64,000 nt of DNA from Celeribacter baekdonensis (GTDB lineage Bacteria > Pseudomonadota > Alphaproteobacteria > Rhodobacterales > Rhodobacteraceae), in the NCBI RefSeq assembly GCF_900102315.1, contig NZ_FNBL01000008.1, forward strand, positions 1 to 64,000. Reading direction: 5' to 3'. Below are positions 16,098-25,407 of this stretch, piece by piece. The notes below the pieces were generated by a model, which saw only the letters and a program-made list of their open reading frames with translations, made no database searches and was not told the DNA's origin. Position numbers and translations under genes: made by a program. Numbering within the stretch: the stretch's first letter is position 1; each line of letters opens with the position of its first letter.

Positions 16098-17600
16098 ATG
16101 AGCAACACGATTTTAAGCCTGGACCAAGGCACGACCTCGACCCGCGCCATTCTGTTTGACGCGGACCTGCGGCCAATTTCCAGCGCCCAAGAGGAATTCA
16201 CCCAATATTACCCGCATCCGGGCTGGGTCGAACATGACGCGATGGACCTGTGGCAGACCTCCGTTCGGGTGATACGCAACGTGTTCACGGACACGGTCAC
16301 GGACTCTGGCGCATACCCAGCCGCCTTGGGTCTGACCAATCAACGCGAAACCACCGTGGTCTGGGACGCCGAGACCGGTAAGCCCATCGCCCCCGCCATC
16401 GTCTGGCAGGATCGGCGCACGTCAAACACCTGCGCCAAACTGCGCGAAGAGGGCTTTGAGGCGGAGGTGACAAAGCGCACCGGGCTTTTATTAGACCCGT
16501 ATTTTTCCGCCACCAAACTGGCCTTTATCCTCGATCAAACCGAGGATGCCCGCGAGATGGCGCGCGCGGGTCGGTTGAAATTTGGCACCGTCGACACATG
16601 GCTGATCTGGAACCTGACAGAGGGCAATCCGGGGGGCCGGGTCCATGCCACAGACGCCACCAATGCCTGTCGCACCATGCTCTATAACATCCATGAAGGC
16701 GCATGGGACGCCACCATTTGCGACCGCCTCGGCATCCCGACAGAGATGCTGCCCGAGGTGCGCGACAGCTCCGCTGACTTTGGTGAAACCACACTGTTTG
16801 GCGCGCCAATCCCCATTCGCGGCGTGGCGGGCGATCAACAGGCCGCCACCGTCGGTCAGGCCTGTTTCCGCCCCGGCATGATGAAATCCACCTATGGCAC
16901 CGGTTGTTTTGCCCTGTTGAACACCGGCACCACCCCGGTGACATCGCAAAACCGGATGCTCACCACCATCGCCTATCAATTGAACGGCACACCGACCTAC
17001 GCCCTCGAAGGGTCCATTTTTGTCGCGGGGGCCGTGGTGCAATGGCTGCGTGACGGGCTTGGCATCATCACGGACGCCAAGCAAACGCTTGAACTGGCAC
17101 AACAGGCCGATCCCGAACAAAACCTCTACCTCGTCCCCGCCTTCACCGGCCTCGGAGCACCTTGGTGGGACGCCGAGGCGCGCGGGGCCATCTTTGGTCT
17201 GACCCGCAACACCGGGCCTGCGGAGTTTGCCCGCGCTGCCCTGGAAAGCATCGGCTATCAAACCCGCGATCTGATCGAAGCGATGCATGCCGATTGGAGT
17301 GCCACGCCAGAGGACACCACCCTGCGCGTCGATGGCGGCCTGTCGGCCAATCCCTTTGCGATGCAATTCCTGTCCGACATTTTGGGCGCGCCGGTGGACC
17401 GCCCGGCCAATTTGGAAACCACCGCCTTGGGGGCCGCCTATTTGGCCGGGCTTGCGGTCGATCTGTGCCCCCCGCCTGAAGAATTTGCCAAGGTCTGGCG
17501 GGCGGATGCGACCTTTAGCCCACAGATGGACGCGGCGCTGCGCAAGGAAAAATATGACGGCTGGACCGACGCGATCCACCGCACATTATCAAAGAGATAA
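16098..17600 (+). CDS. glpK: Glycerol kinase
   Basis: 500 residues, FGGY kinase family. The phosphate motif [10 protein letters not shown] is at the N-terminus; [18 protein letters not shown] and [12 protein letters not shown] near the C-terminus are FGGY signatures of GlpK, and the DRR segment (WQDRRT) matches substrate-binding residues. It makes sn-glycerol-3-phosphate from glycerol and ATP in the cytoplasm. The ATG at 16098 has AAGGGAGG at 16086-16093; upstream in-frame starts lie in the tandem repeat and are rejected. No glpF or glpD is adjacent. A strong terminator separates it from convergent xylA. Confidence 0.92.
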   Translation: MSNTILSLDQGTTSTRAILFDADLRPISSAQEEFTQYYPHPGWVEHDAMDLWQTSVRVIRNVFTDTVTDSGAYPAALGLTNQRETTVVWDAETGKPIAPAIVWQDRRTSNTCAKLREEGFEAEVTKRTGLLLDPYFSATKLAFILDQTEDAREMARAGRLKFGTVDTWLIWNLTEGNPGGRVHATDATNACRTMLYNIHEGAWDATICDRLGIPTEMLPEVRDSSADFGETTLFGAPIPIRGVAGDQQAATVGQACFRPGMMKSTYGTGCFALLNTGTTPVTSQNRMLTTIAYQLNGTPTYALEGSIFVAGAVVQWLRDGLGIITDAKQTLELAQQADPEQNLYLVPAFTGLGAPWWDAEARGAIFGLTRNTGPAEFARAALESIGYQTRDLIEAMHADWSATPEDTTLRVDGGLSANPFAMQFLSDILGAPVDRPANLETTALGAAYLAGLAVDLCPPPEEFAKVWRADATFSPQMDAALRKEKYDGWTDAIHRTLSKR

Positions 17601-17609
17601 GATCAAAAA

Positions 17610-17629
17610 GTGGCGCTTCGTGGCGCTTC
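17610..17629. repeat. 10-bp tandem duplication after glpK stop
   Basis: GTGGCGCTTC occurs twice in perfect tandem, beginning 10 bases after the glpK stop codon. Confidence 0.85.
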
Positions 17630-17661
17630 ATTGCAGCCCAAATACTCAAATCAGAAATAAA

Positions 17662-17686
17662 AAAGGGCGGGATCACCCCGCCCTTT
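17662..17686. terminator. Bidirectional terminator between glpK and xylA
   Basis: Stem AAAGGGCGGG (17662-17671), loop ATCAC, stem CCCGCCCTTT (17677-17686). Because of the flanking A-run (left) and T-run (right) it can act on both converging transcripts. Confidence 0.85.
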
Positions 17687-17706
17687 CCACATTATAAATC
17701 AAACCC

Positions 17707-19011
17707 TTACAGGTAAGAGTTCACCAGGTTCTCCAACCGCTCCTGACGCCCTGAGCGCGGCTCCGGGTTGACGGTTTCGGCCAGAACGCGGGCTTGGATC
17801 GTGTCCAGATCGCCGTCTTTCAGCATCGCTTGGTTCGCGGGCAAATCCCAATCGGCATAGCGCGCCTGACGGGCCGCTTCCAATTTGCCATCTTCCAACA
17901 TCCTTGCTGCGGCTTTGAACCCGCGCGCACAGATGTCCATCGCGCCGACATGACCCAAAATCAAATCTTCCGGGTCCAGAGATTGACGGCGAATGCGGGC
18001 ATCGAAATTGGTGCCACCCGTGGCGAAACCGCCGACGCGCAAGACCTCGTAATAGGCCAGTGCGACTTCGGGCAGGTTGTTCGGAAACTGATCCGTGTCC
18101 CAGCCGGATTGGTAATCGTTGCGGTTCATGTCGATCGAACCAAGGATGCCCAATGAACCCGCCAGCGCCAATTCGTGATCAAAGGAATGACCGGCAAGAA
18201 TGGCATGGCCCTGTTCGATGTTCAACTTGACCTCATTCTCCAACCCGTAGCGTTTGAGAAATCCGTAGATGGTGGCGACATCGAAATCATATTGGTGTTT
18301 CGACGGTTCCTGCGGCTTCGGTTCGATCAGGATCGTGCCATCCCAGCCCATTTTATGTTTGTAATTGACCACCATTTCCAACATCCGCGCGGCTTGGTCC
18401 GCCTCGCGCGTCAGATCGGTGTTGAGCAGCGTCTCATAGCCTTCGCGCCCGCCCCAAAGGACGTAATTGGCCCCGCCCAGTTTGATCGTCGCATCCATAC
18501 AGGATTTGATCGTCGCGGCGGAGTAGGCAAACACGTCCGGGTCCGGGTTGGTCGCCGATCCGGCCATGAACCGGCGGTGGGTGAACAGGTTGGCCGTGCC
18601 CCACAAAAGCCTGGTTTTCGACGTCTCCATTTTTGCGGCGAAATAATCGACGATCTCTTCAAGATTGCGTTTGCTTTCCGCGAATGTCGCGCCCTCGGGA
18701 CGGACATCAAGGTCGTGAAAACAGAAAAACGGCGCTTGCAGAATGTCGAACATCTCAAAGGCCACATCGGCCTTGAGTTTCGCCTTGTCCATGCCCTCGC
18801 CAAACCACGGGCGATCAAAGGTGCGCCCGCCAAACGGGTCGCCGCCCTCATAGGCAAAGCTGTGCCAATAGGCGACGCCAAAGCGAAGGTGATCTTCCAT
18901 CCGCTTGCCCATCACAACCTCATCGGGGTTGTAATATTTATAGGCGAACTCATTATGCGAGGCCGGGCCTTCGTAATGGATCTGTGGAATGCCTTTGAAA
19001 AACTCAGTCAT
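17707..19011 (-). CDS. xylA: Xylose isomerase
   Basis: 434 residues, class II XylA length. Visible catalytic features: FCFHDLD (proton-shuttling His with Asp), WGGREGYE, metal ligands in [11 protein letters not shown] and the [11 protein letters not shown] motif. It interconverts D-xylose and D-xylulose in the cytoplasm, using Mg/Mn. It overlaps xylB by 4 bases (ATGA) and ends the xyl operon before a strong terminator. Confidence 0.95.
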   Translation of the reverse strand: MTEFFKGIPQIHYEGPASHNEFAYKYYNPDEVVMGKRMEDHLRFGVAYWHSFAYEGGDPFGGRTFDRPWFGEGMDKAKLKADVAFEMFDILQAPFFCFHDLDVRPEGATFAESKRNLEEIVDYFAAKMETSKTRLLWGTANLFTHRRFMAGSATNPDPDVFAYSAATIKSCMDATIKLGGANYVLWGGREGYETLLNTDLTREADQAARMLEMVVNYKHKMGWDGTILIEPKPQEPSKHQYDFDVATIYGFLKRYGLENEVKLNIEQGHAILAGHSFDHELALAGSLGILGSIDMNRNDYQSGWDTDQFPNNLPEVALAYYEVLRVGGFATGGTNFDARIRRQSLDPEDLILGHVGAMDICARGFKAAARMLEDGKLEAARQARYADWDLPANQAMLKDGDLDTIQARVLAETVNPEPRSGRQERLENLVNSYL

Positions 19012-20447
19012 GTCAGCCCCTTAATGGCAACCTGTGCCGATTTGAACCGGGCGAACCCGTCTTCAAACGCAGCGCTCAGGCTTTGGTTAGGTTCAAGTGT
19101 TGTCTCAATGGCGGGCGTCGCGGCCATCTCGGCCCCGCCCCCGGTTGCGGCCATTTGGCCAAGGCGCGCCGCACCATAAGCGCCGCCAAAATCCCCCGCC
19201 ACGGGCAGGTCCACGGCGACATTCAGCGCGGTAGCGATGGCTTCGACCCAGTAGTGGGATTTCGACCCACCACCGACCGCCAAAAGCCGGTCAATTTTGG
19301 TGCCGGTCGCGGCCAACGCCTCGGCGCAATCTTTGATCGCGAAGGTCACGCCCTCAAGCACGGCGCGGGTGCCCGCAGCACTGTCCGTCGCATGTTCCAG
19401 CCCAATAAAACCGCCGCGAATGGCGGAGTCGTTCAACGGCGTGCGCTCGCCGCCCAAATAGGGCAAAAACCGGGTTTTTCCGGGGGCTTCAAGCCCGCCA
19501 AGCGCACGGGTCAGCGTGGCCGCGTCTTGGCCGACAAATCGCCCATACCAATTGAGCGCATCGGTCGCGGCCAGAATCACGCCCATCTGATGCCAGGTGT
19601 TTGGCAACGCGTGGCAAAAGCTGTGAACGGCGGTGTCGGCGTCCGGTTGATAGCCGTCATTGGCGGCAAAGAGCACGCCGGAGGTGCCCAAGGACACAAA
19701 GGCCTGCCCGGCTTTCACAACGCCCACCCCGATGGCCGAGGCGGCATTGTCTCCACCGCCGCCCGCGATGACGCAGGTGGGCGAGACGCCCCATTTGGCG
19801 GCCAGTTCGGCGCGCAACGTGCCAGAGACCTCAGAGCCCTCGACCAAACGCGGCATGAAGGACCGGTCCATGTCGGTCGCGGCCAAAAGGTCATCCGACC
19901 AATCGCGCGCGCCGGTGTCAAACCAGGCGGTGCCGGCGCTGTCGGACATCTCGCCCACATGCTCCCCGCTCAGATAGAGCCGCAGGTAATCTTTCGGCAA
20001 AAGCACCTTTTTGAGCTGCGCAAAAATTTCCGGCTCATGGCGTTTGACCCAGGCAAGTTTCGGCGCGGTGAATCCCGGAAACACGATATTGCCAGTGATG
20101 GCACGAAAGCGTGGATCGGCGTCCATCTCCGCCGCCTCGACATGGGAGCGGGTGTCATTCCACAGGATGCAAGGACGCAGCACCTGATCCGCGCCGTCCA
20201 ACAAGGTCGCACCATGCATATGCCCCGAAAGACCAATGCCCTTGACCGCTGAGAGATCGGCCTTGGTGCCAAGCTCGGCCATCACGCGATCACAGGCGGC
20301 AAGCCATGTCGCCGGGTCCTGTTCCGACCAGCCATCATGAGGGCGCTCATTGGTCAGGGCCACATTGGCTTCTGCGACGACATGTTGCGCCTCTGTGATC
20401 AGGATGGCTTTGAGACCAGAGGTCCCGAGATCAAGTCCGATATACAT
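19008..20447 (-). CDS. xylB: Xylulokinase
   Basis: 479 residues, FGGY family. N-terminal phosphate motif [13 protein letters not shown], xylulokinase signature [12 protein letters not shown], and C-terminal [18 protein letters not shown]. It phosphorylates D-xylulose to xylulose-5-phosphate for the pentose phosphate pathway. It is translationally coupled to xylA and lies 81 bases downstream of the ABC ATPase gene; this spacer carries an 11-bp tandem duplication (20495-20516). Confidence 0.93.
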   Translation of the reverse strand: MYIGLDLGTSGLKAILITEAQHVVAEANVALTNERPHDGWSEQDPATWLAACDRVMAELGTKADLSAVKGIGLSGHMHGATLLDGADQVLRPCILWNDTRSHVEAAEMDADPRFRAITGNIVFPGFTAPKLAWVKRHEPEIFAQLKKVLLPKDYLRLYLSGEHVGEMSDSAGTAWFDTGARDWSDDLLAATDMDRSFMPRLVEGSEVSGTLRAELAAKWGVSPTCVIAGGGGDNAASAIGVGVVKAGQAFVSLGTSGVLFAANDGYQPDADTAVHSFCHALPNTWHQMGVILAATDALNWYGRFVGQDAATLTRALGGLEAPGKTRFLPYLGGERTPLNDSAIRGGFIGLEHATDSAAGTRAVLEGVTFAIKDCAEALAATGTKIDRLLAVGGGSKSHYWVEAIATALNVAVDLPVAGDFGGAYGAARLGQMAATGGGAEMAATPAIETTLEPNQSLSAAFEDGFARFKSAQVAIKGLT

Positions 20448-20494
20448 GAGATATCCGTTTGGTTGTCGGCGGGCGCTTTGGATCAGCGCCCACC

Positions 20495-20516
20495 GTGAGA
20501 AAAGGGTGAGAAAAGG
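20495..20516. repeat. 11-bp tandem duplication between xylG and xylB
   Basis: GTGAGAAAAGG appears twice in perfect tandem in the 81-bp gap between the ATPase stop (20529) and the xylB start (20447). On the transcribed strand it reads CCTTTTCTCAC, so it is not a ribosome site. Confidence 0.8.
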
Positions 20517-20528
20517 GAATGGGCCAGA

Positions 20529-21320
20529 TCAATACGCCTGCGGTGGCTTTTTCCCCATGATGATCATGCCCAGAATGTCCTCATCCGTGACCTCGCCGAC
20601 GTTGACCGTGCCAACGCTTTGGCCGTTTTTCATCACCATCGCGCGATCACAGAGCCGCATGACGTTGTGAATGTCGTGCTCAATGAGGAAAATCCCCAAA
20701 CCCTGCGCTTTGAGTTCTTCGATCAGTTCGGCGACCATCTGGGTTTCATGCGGACCAAGCGCGGCTGTGGGTTCGTCCATGATCAGGATTTTGGCGTTGA
20801 AATAGACCGCGCGGGCAATGGCGACCGATTGGCGTTGACCGCCTGAGAGCGCGCTCACCGGCTCTTTGAATTTCTGGAAATTCGGGTTCAGCCGCCCCAT
20901 GATCTTGCGCGTCTCGGCCTCCATTGCCGGTTCGTCGACAAAGCCAAACGGTGTGACCAATTCGCGACCCAAAAACAGGTTGGAGGCGGCGTCCAAATTG
21001 TCGGCCAAAGCCAGCGTTTGATAGATGGTTTCGACATTGTATTTGCGCGCATCGCGGGTGTTGCGGATCTCCGCCTTCTCGCCATTGATATAGACCTCGC
21101 CCGCGTCCTTTTGATAGGCGCCAGACAGGCATTTGATCAGCGTCGATTTGCCCGCGCCATTGTGGCCCAACAGACCCACGACCTCGCCGGGGTGCAAGTC
21201 GATGGACACATGATCCACCGCCTTGATCCCGCCAAAAGAGATCGAAATGTCTTTGAGTTCCACCAGCGGCGTGCCGGTATTGGGGTTCTTGCCCATGGTT
21301 GTGTCTGCACTCTTTTCCAT
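20529..21320 (-). CDS. xylG: Sugar ABC transporter ATPase, single-domain XylG/FrcA type
   Basis: 263 residues with one nucleotide-binding domain: Walker A GHNGAGKS, Q-loop IYQTLA, signature LSGGQRQSVAIARA, Walker B ILIMDEPTAAL and the H-loop IEHD. Enterobacterial XylG and most monosaccharide ATPases are tandem two-domain proteins of about 500 residues; this one resembles FrcA and must work as a homodimer. It energises D-xylose uptake with the XylH and XylF proteins. Two ATGs compete (21326, 21320); AAGGGGG at 21328-21334 favours 21320. The ribosome site overlaps the xylH stop. Confidence 0.88.
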   Translation of the reverse strand: MEKSADTTMGKNPNTGTPLVELKDISISFGGIKAVDHVSIDLHPGEVVGLLGHNGAGKSTLIKCLSGAYQKDAGEVYINGEKAEIRNTRDARKYNVETIYQTLALADNLDAASNLFLGRELVTPFGFVDEPAMEAETRKIMGRLNPNFQKFKEPVSALSGGQRQSVAIARAVYFNAKILIMDEPTAALGPHETQMVAELIEELKAQGLGIFLIEHDIHNVMRLCDRAMVMKNGQSVGTVNVGEVTDEDILGMIIMGKKPPQAY

Positions 21321-21332
21321 GCTCATTCCCCC

Positions 21333-22661
21333 TTAAATTTTCATGCCAAGGCGTTTGCGATACTGAATGTCGATCCAGACAGCAAAGACCAGAACCGAAC
21401 CAACCACGATGTTTTGCAACGGCGCATCGACACCGACCATGGCCATGCCCGATTGCAGGGATTGCATGATCAAAGCGCCCAGAATGGCCCCGTGAATGGT
21501 GCCGATCCCGCCGGACAAGGCCGTGCCGCCGATCACCGCCGCAGCAATCACGCGCAGCTCATCAAGCGTGCCAATGTCATTGGCGTGGCTTTGCAAACGG
21601 GCCGAAGCGATCACCGCAGAGAGACCACAGAGAAAGCCCATCAACGCAAAGATCTTAACCGTCAAAAGTTTGGTGTTGATGCCCGAAAGTTCCGCCGCAT
21701 CCGGGTTGCCCCCCGTCGCAAAGATGTATTTACCAAGGCGGGTTTTCTTGGCCACAAGGGTCATGGCAATGGCGACGACGATCAAAATGATCACCGAAAT
21801 CGGCAGGCCGTAAGCCTCGGAATAGCCCGCGGGCATGATCTCGCCGCGCGCTTCAAACAGGCGTTTGAGTTTGCCCACCGGGATGTCATAGGCGTTGAGC
21901 GTGGCGATATAGCCAAGGATCGCAACCACGGCGACACCGCCGATGGTGACTTCGGCCCAGAGCGGCTTGATCGGAAAACCGTGGTTTTTCCGGGCGTTGC
22001 GCGCGTTCCAAAGGGCATAGATGGTGAATGCTGAGGCCAAAATGCCGACCGCCCAGGACAGGGTGACGCCCAATGTGCCCTCGGCCCCGCCCAGGACGGT
22101 AAAGGTTTGATCGAGCGGCGCAATGGTTTGACCATCGGTGACGTACCAGCCGACATAGCGCCAAATCAACAGACCGCCCAAGGTGACGATAAAGGCCGGG
22201 ATTTTTTGATAGCCAACCAGCCAGCCATTGAACGCGCCGATGAGGGTGCCGACCGCCAGACAGGTCACAATCGCGATCGGCGCGATCAGCGGATTGCCGT
22301 AATCAAGACCCACGATCTGTGGCAACCAGCGCGCCTGCATCATCGCGCCAATGGCCGAGGAAATCGCCAACAAAGCCCCGACTGAGAGGTCGATGTGGCG
22401 GGTGACGATGACAAAGACCATGCCCGTCGCCATGATCGCAACCGAAACGGTTTGCACGGTCAGGTTAAAGATATTGCGCGGTGTGACAAACCGCCCATCG
22501 GTGAACATATTGAACGCCAGCGCGATGAGGATAAACGCCCCCACCATGCCCAAGAGCCGCATGTCGATCTCCAACAGGGAGAAAAACCCTTTGTTGCTGG
22601 AACTCTGTGGGCCCGCCTGTGTGTCTGCCTGTGTCGCCGCTGTCTGTGATTGGTCCGCCAT
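21333..22661 (-). CDS. xylH: Xylose ABC transporter permease
   Basis: 442 residues of the BPD_transp_2 family with about ten to twelve hydrophobic segments. ISSAIGAMMQAR, GALFNGWLVG-like (IGAFNGWLVG) and the conserved NPDAAELSGI and GTALSGGIGTI motifs are characteristic of monosaccharide permeases (XylH, RbsC, FrcC). It forms the membrane channel for D-xylose. The N-terminal about 30 residues are polar (AATQADTQAGPQ) and probably cytoplasmic. It is separated from xylF by 198 bases containing a hairpin. Confidence 0.9.
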   Translation of the reverse strand: MADQSQTAATQADTQAGPQSSSNKGFFSLLEIDMRLLGMVGAFILIALAFNMFTDGRFVTPRNIFNLTVQTVSVAIMATGMVFVIVTRHIDLSVGALLAISSAIGAMMQARWLPQIVGLDYGNPLIAPIAIVTCLAVGTLIGAFNGWLVGYQKIPAFIVTLGGLLIWRYVGWYVTDGQTIAPLDQTFTVLGGAEGTLGVTLSWAVGILASAFTIYALWNARNARKNHGFPIKPLWAEVTIGGVAVVAILGYIATLNAYDIPVGKLKRLFEARGEIMPAGYSEAYGLPISVIILIVVAIAMTLVAKKTRLGKYIFATGGNPDAAELSGINTKLLTVKIFALMGFLCGLSAVIASARLQSHANDIGTLDELRVIAAAVIGGTALSGGIGTIHGAILGALIMQSLQSGMAMVGVDAPLQNIVVGSVLVFAVWIDIQYRKRLGMKI

Positions 22662-22823
22662 TGTCGCCTTCCCCTAGGTCTGAACGAGGTCTGCGCCTCG
22701 TGTGCCTCATGTCCCGATCTTTATGTCTTGATCTCTGCTCTGCCTGCGCGTGTCGGATAACGCGACAGCAGATGTGATGAGGCGGACCGCCCCCGCCGAA
22801 CCCGGCAGGAACAGTCCTAAATG

Positions 22824-22837
22824 CCCGGCGAACCGGG
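22824..22837 (-). promoter_or_regulatory. Stem-loop between xylF and xylH
   Basis: On the transcribed strand CCCGG-TTCG-CCGGG forms a five-pair GC stem with a TTCG loop 22 bases after the xylF stop. In binding-protein transport operons such hairpins commonly stabilise the upstream mRNA and reduce downstream expression; here that is inference. No U-tract follows, so it is unlikely to be a full terminator. Confidence 0.5.
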
Positions 22838-22859
22838 AGGATTTTAGTCCTGAAACCAA

Positions 22860-23888
22860 TCAGTTACAGGGGGCCGGACCGTTTTCAACGCCCTGACACA
22901 GCGCGTCTTTGGTGATCCAACCGGCGTCCACAACCACCGACAGATTGTCTTTGGTGATCGGGATCGGGGCCAGGAATTTGGCGTTCATGTCATTGCCACC
23001 CGGAGTGGTGAAATCGACGGTGCCATCCACATCGGCCGCCATCATGCCGCCCGCCAATTCAACTGCGATCTCGGCGGCGTTTTTGCCAAGTTCACGGGCG
23101 TCTTTCCACACGGACACGGTCTGGGTGCCCAAAGCCACACGGTTCAAAGCGGCGTGATCGCCATCCTGACCGGACACCGGGATGCCCGCCATGCCTTGTG
23201 CGGCCAAAGCGGCCACAACACCGCCTGCGGTGCCATCATTGGAGGCGACAACCGCGTCCACTTTGTTGTCGGTGGCGGTGAGGATGGATTCCATGTTGCG
23301 CTGTGCGTTGGCCGGGAGCCAGGCATCGGTGTAGGCCTCGCCCACGATGGTCACCGCACCGGAATCAATCGCCGCCTGAAGCACCTCTTGCTGACCGCCC
23401 CGCAGGAAGTCGGCATTCGGATCGGTCGGCGAACCTTTGATCATGACATAATTGCCGGTCGGCTGAACATCGAACACGGCTTTGGCCTGAAGACGACCGA
23501 CTTCAATGTTGTCAAAGGTCAGGTAATAGGCGCGTGAATCTTCGATCAGGCGGTCATAGGCGATGACCGGAATGCCTTCGTCAGCCGCCATTTCAACGGC
23601 CGGAATGATTGCCTGGGTGTCTTGCGCCAACACGATGAGCGCATCCACACCCTGTGCGATCAGGCTTTCAATATCGGCGAGCTGTTTGGCCGACGACGAT
23701 TGCGCATCGGCGGAGACATAGGTGGCCCCAGCCGCCTCAAGCGCTGCTTTCATCGCGCCCTCGTCGGTTTTCCAACGCTCTTCCTGGAAATTGGACCAGC
23801 TCACACCAACGGTGAGATCGGCGGCGAACGCCGAAGTTGTAAAGCCAGCAGCCACAATGGTGGCCGCCATCAACATGGATTTACGCAT
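22860..23888 (-). CDS. xylF: D-xylose-binding periplasmic protein
   Basis: 342 residues from the ATG at 23888, which has GGGAGGA before it; the longer frame to 24230 runs through the promoter and is rejected. A signal peptide (1-23, ending SAFA-AD) exports it. The mature part has the type I periplasmic binding fold with strong XylF-like words: ERWKTDE, PVIAYDRLI, NYVMIKGSPTDPNADF, DAWLPANAQRNMESIL and VASNDGTAGGVVAALAAQG. It delivers D-xylose to the XylH-XylG transporter. It is the first gene of the xyl operon and divergent from a ROK repressor. Confidence 0.92.
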   Translation of the reverse strand: MRKSMLMAATIVAAGFTTSAFAADLTVGVSWSNFQEERWKTDEGAMKAALEAAGATYVSADAQSSSAKQLADIESLIAQGVDALIVLAQDTQAIIPAVEMAADEGIPVIAYDRLIEDSRAYYLTFDNIEVGRLQAKAVFDVQPTGNYVMIKGSPTDPNADFLRGGQQEVLQAAIDSGAVTIVGEAYTDAWLPANAQRNMESILTATDNKVDAVVASNDGTAGGVVAALAAQGMAGIPVSGQDGDHAALNRVALGTQTVSVWKDARELGKNAAEIAVELAGGMMAADVDGTVDFTTPGGNDMNAKFLAPIPITKDNLSVVVDAGWITKDALCQGVENGPAPCN

Positions 23889-23947
23889 GAATATCCTCCC
23901 AAATAACCACGCCGGTCTCACTCCTCCTACAGATAAGTGCCGACGGG

Positions 23948-23966
23948 TCCCGACTCGCAGTCGGGA
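23948..23966 (-). promoter_or_regulatory. Hairpin at the predicted 5' end of xylF mRNA
   Basis: TCCCGACT / AGTCGGGA (eight pairs) with loop CGC. It begins about eight bases downstream of the predicted -10 hexamer and therefore would be at or very near the 5' end of the transcript, 60 bases before the xylF start. 5'-terminal hairpins protect mRNAs; alternatively it is the operator of the ROK repressor. Confidence 0.5.
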
Positions 23967-23973
23967 TGGCGAA

Positions 23974-24001
23974 ATCATGGCATATTTAATTTGAGTGTCA
24001 A
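23974..24001 (-). promoter_or_regulatory. Predicted xylF promoter
   Basis: On the minus strand a perfect -35 TTGACA (23996-24001) is followed after 16 bases by CATGAT (23974-23979, four of six to consensus). The spacer is AT-rich. This is the divergent region shared with the ROK repressor gene. Confidence 0.55.
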
Positions 24002-24123
24002 AATAATAATAACGCCCAACATTCACTTTCTGATGGATATTCAAAATAAACCATGCATTAATCGCTGAAACCTTAGGCGAAAAGGTGCGTAAATCGTCTA
24101 TTAAATTAGATTGGCGAATTTTT

Positions 24124-25407
24124 ATGATCCCTGACGTAACAACAGACATCCCGACGGATACGCCGGCCGATCCACTCACCCAGCCCCACCCGAAGGCGGG
24201 CTGCGGCCCCCTGTTCCCAAGCGCAGACACCGGCGCAAAACCCTATAAGCGCCAAGTGTTTGAGGCGGTGCGCGCAGCGGGCGCCATTGCCCGCGTTGAT
24301 CTGGCGCGCCAACTTGCCATCTCGCCCGCAACCGTCACCCAAATCGCCTCGGATCTGATCGGCGCGGGGTTGATCGAGGAAACCGAATTGCCCCGGCGCG
24401 ACACGGACTCCACCCGTGGCCGTCCCCGCGTCGGACTCAAAATCAACACCACATCTGGCATCATCGTCGGCATCAAAATCTCGGATCGCTCCAACTCTGC
24501 CGTGGTGCTGGATTTGGCGGGCAATCTTTTGGGCTCGGCCACCCTGCCCGCGCCCCCAATGGCACGCTCGACCGACGAGATACTGATCGAAGCCGAGGTC
24601 ATCGTTGCGGCAGGTCTCAAGGATGCGAACCTGACCGGCACGCGCCCCACCGCCGTGGCCCTTGGCCTGCCCGGCATGGTCGATTTCGACGCCGGCCATG
24701 TGCTGTGGTGCCCCTTCATGGAAGCCGCCGATATCCCGCTGCGCAACCTCTTGGCCGAACGTTTGGGCGTGCCGGTGCGGATCGACAATGATGCCAACCT
24801 TCTGGCGCTGGCCGAACTGTGGTTTGGCGCGGGGCGCGGCTTGGACAACTTTGCCGTGGTCTCGATCGAACACGGGCTGGGCATGGGTCTTGTGATCCGG
24901 CACCAGTTGCACCGTGGTGGCATGGGGCACGGGATGGAGCTTGGCCACACCAAAGTGCAACTCGATGGCGCGCTCTGCCGCTGTGGTCAGCGCGGCTGTC
25001 TTGAGGCCTATGTCGCCGACTATGCCTTGGTGCGCGAGGCCCATACCGCGCTCAACATCGGCCCGCAAAGCCGCAGCGCCGACGACATGTTGGAAACGCT
25101 CTATCGCCAGGCCAAAGACGGCAACGCCTTGGCGCGGACGATTTTTTCGCGTGCCGGGCGCTATTTGGCCGCAGGGCTGGCCAATGTGGTGACCCTGTTT
25201 GACCCGGCATTAATCCTTCTCTCCGGCGATCGTTTGCGCTACGATTTTCTCTATGCCGAAGATGTGCTGCACGAGACCCGCATGTTGACCCACAAACCCG
25301 GACGCCCGCCGACACCGGTGGAAATTCACGCCTGGGGCGATCTGGTCTGGGCGCGGGGCGCGGGCGCATTGGCGCTTGATCTGGCCACGGAGATGCTTGT
25401 GGGATGA
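24124..25407 (+). CDS. xylR: ROK-family repressor of the xyl genes
   Basis: About 427 residues from the ATG at 24124; an in-frame GTG at 24085 with AAAAGG almost touching it is an alternative. An N-terminal winged helix (about 40-95, AIARVDLARQLAISPATVTQIASDL) is followed by a ROK sugar-kinase-like domain with the ROK motif region LCRCGQRGCLEAY, whose cysteines and a preceding His bind zinc, and the GMELGH strand. The ATP-binding residues of true kinases are not preserved clearly, as expected for repressors. Being divergent from xylF it should release the operon when xylose binds. The stop overlaps the next gene (ATGA). Confidence 0.85.
   Translation: MIPDVTTDIPTDTPADPLTQPHPKAGCGPLFPSADTGAKPYKRQVFEAVRAAGAIARVDLARQLAISPATVTQIASDLIGAGLIEETELPRRDTDSTRGRPRVGLKINTTSGIIVGIKISDRSNSAVVLDLAGNLLGSATLPAPPMARSTDEILIEAEVIVAAGLKDANLTGTRPTAVALGLPGMVDFDAGHVLWCPFMEAADIPLRNLLAERLGVPVRIDNDANLLALAELWFGAGRGLDNFAVVSIEHGLGMGLVIRHQLHRGGMGHGMELGHTKVQLDGALCRCGQRGCLEAYVADYALVREAHTALNIGPQSRSADDMLETLYRQAKDGNALARTIFSRAGRYLAAGLANVVTLFDPALILLSGDRLRYDFLYAEDVLHETRMLTHKPGRPPTPVEIHAWGDLVWARGAGALALDLATEMLVG

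Noticed and set aside
23889-24230. Upstream extension of xylF
   Set aside because: It crosses the promoter and lies before a good ribosome site and signal peptide at 23888.
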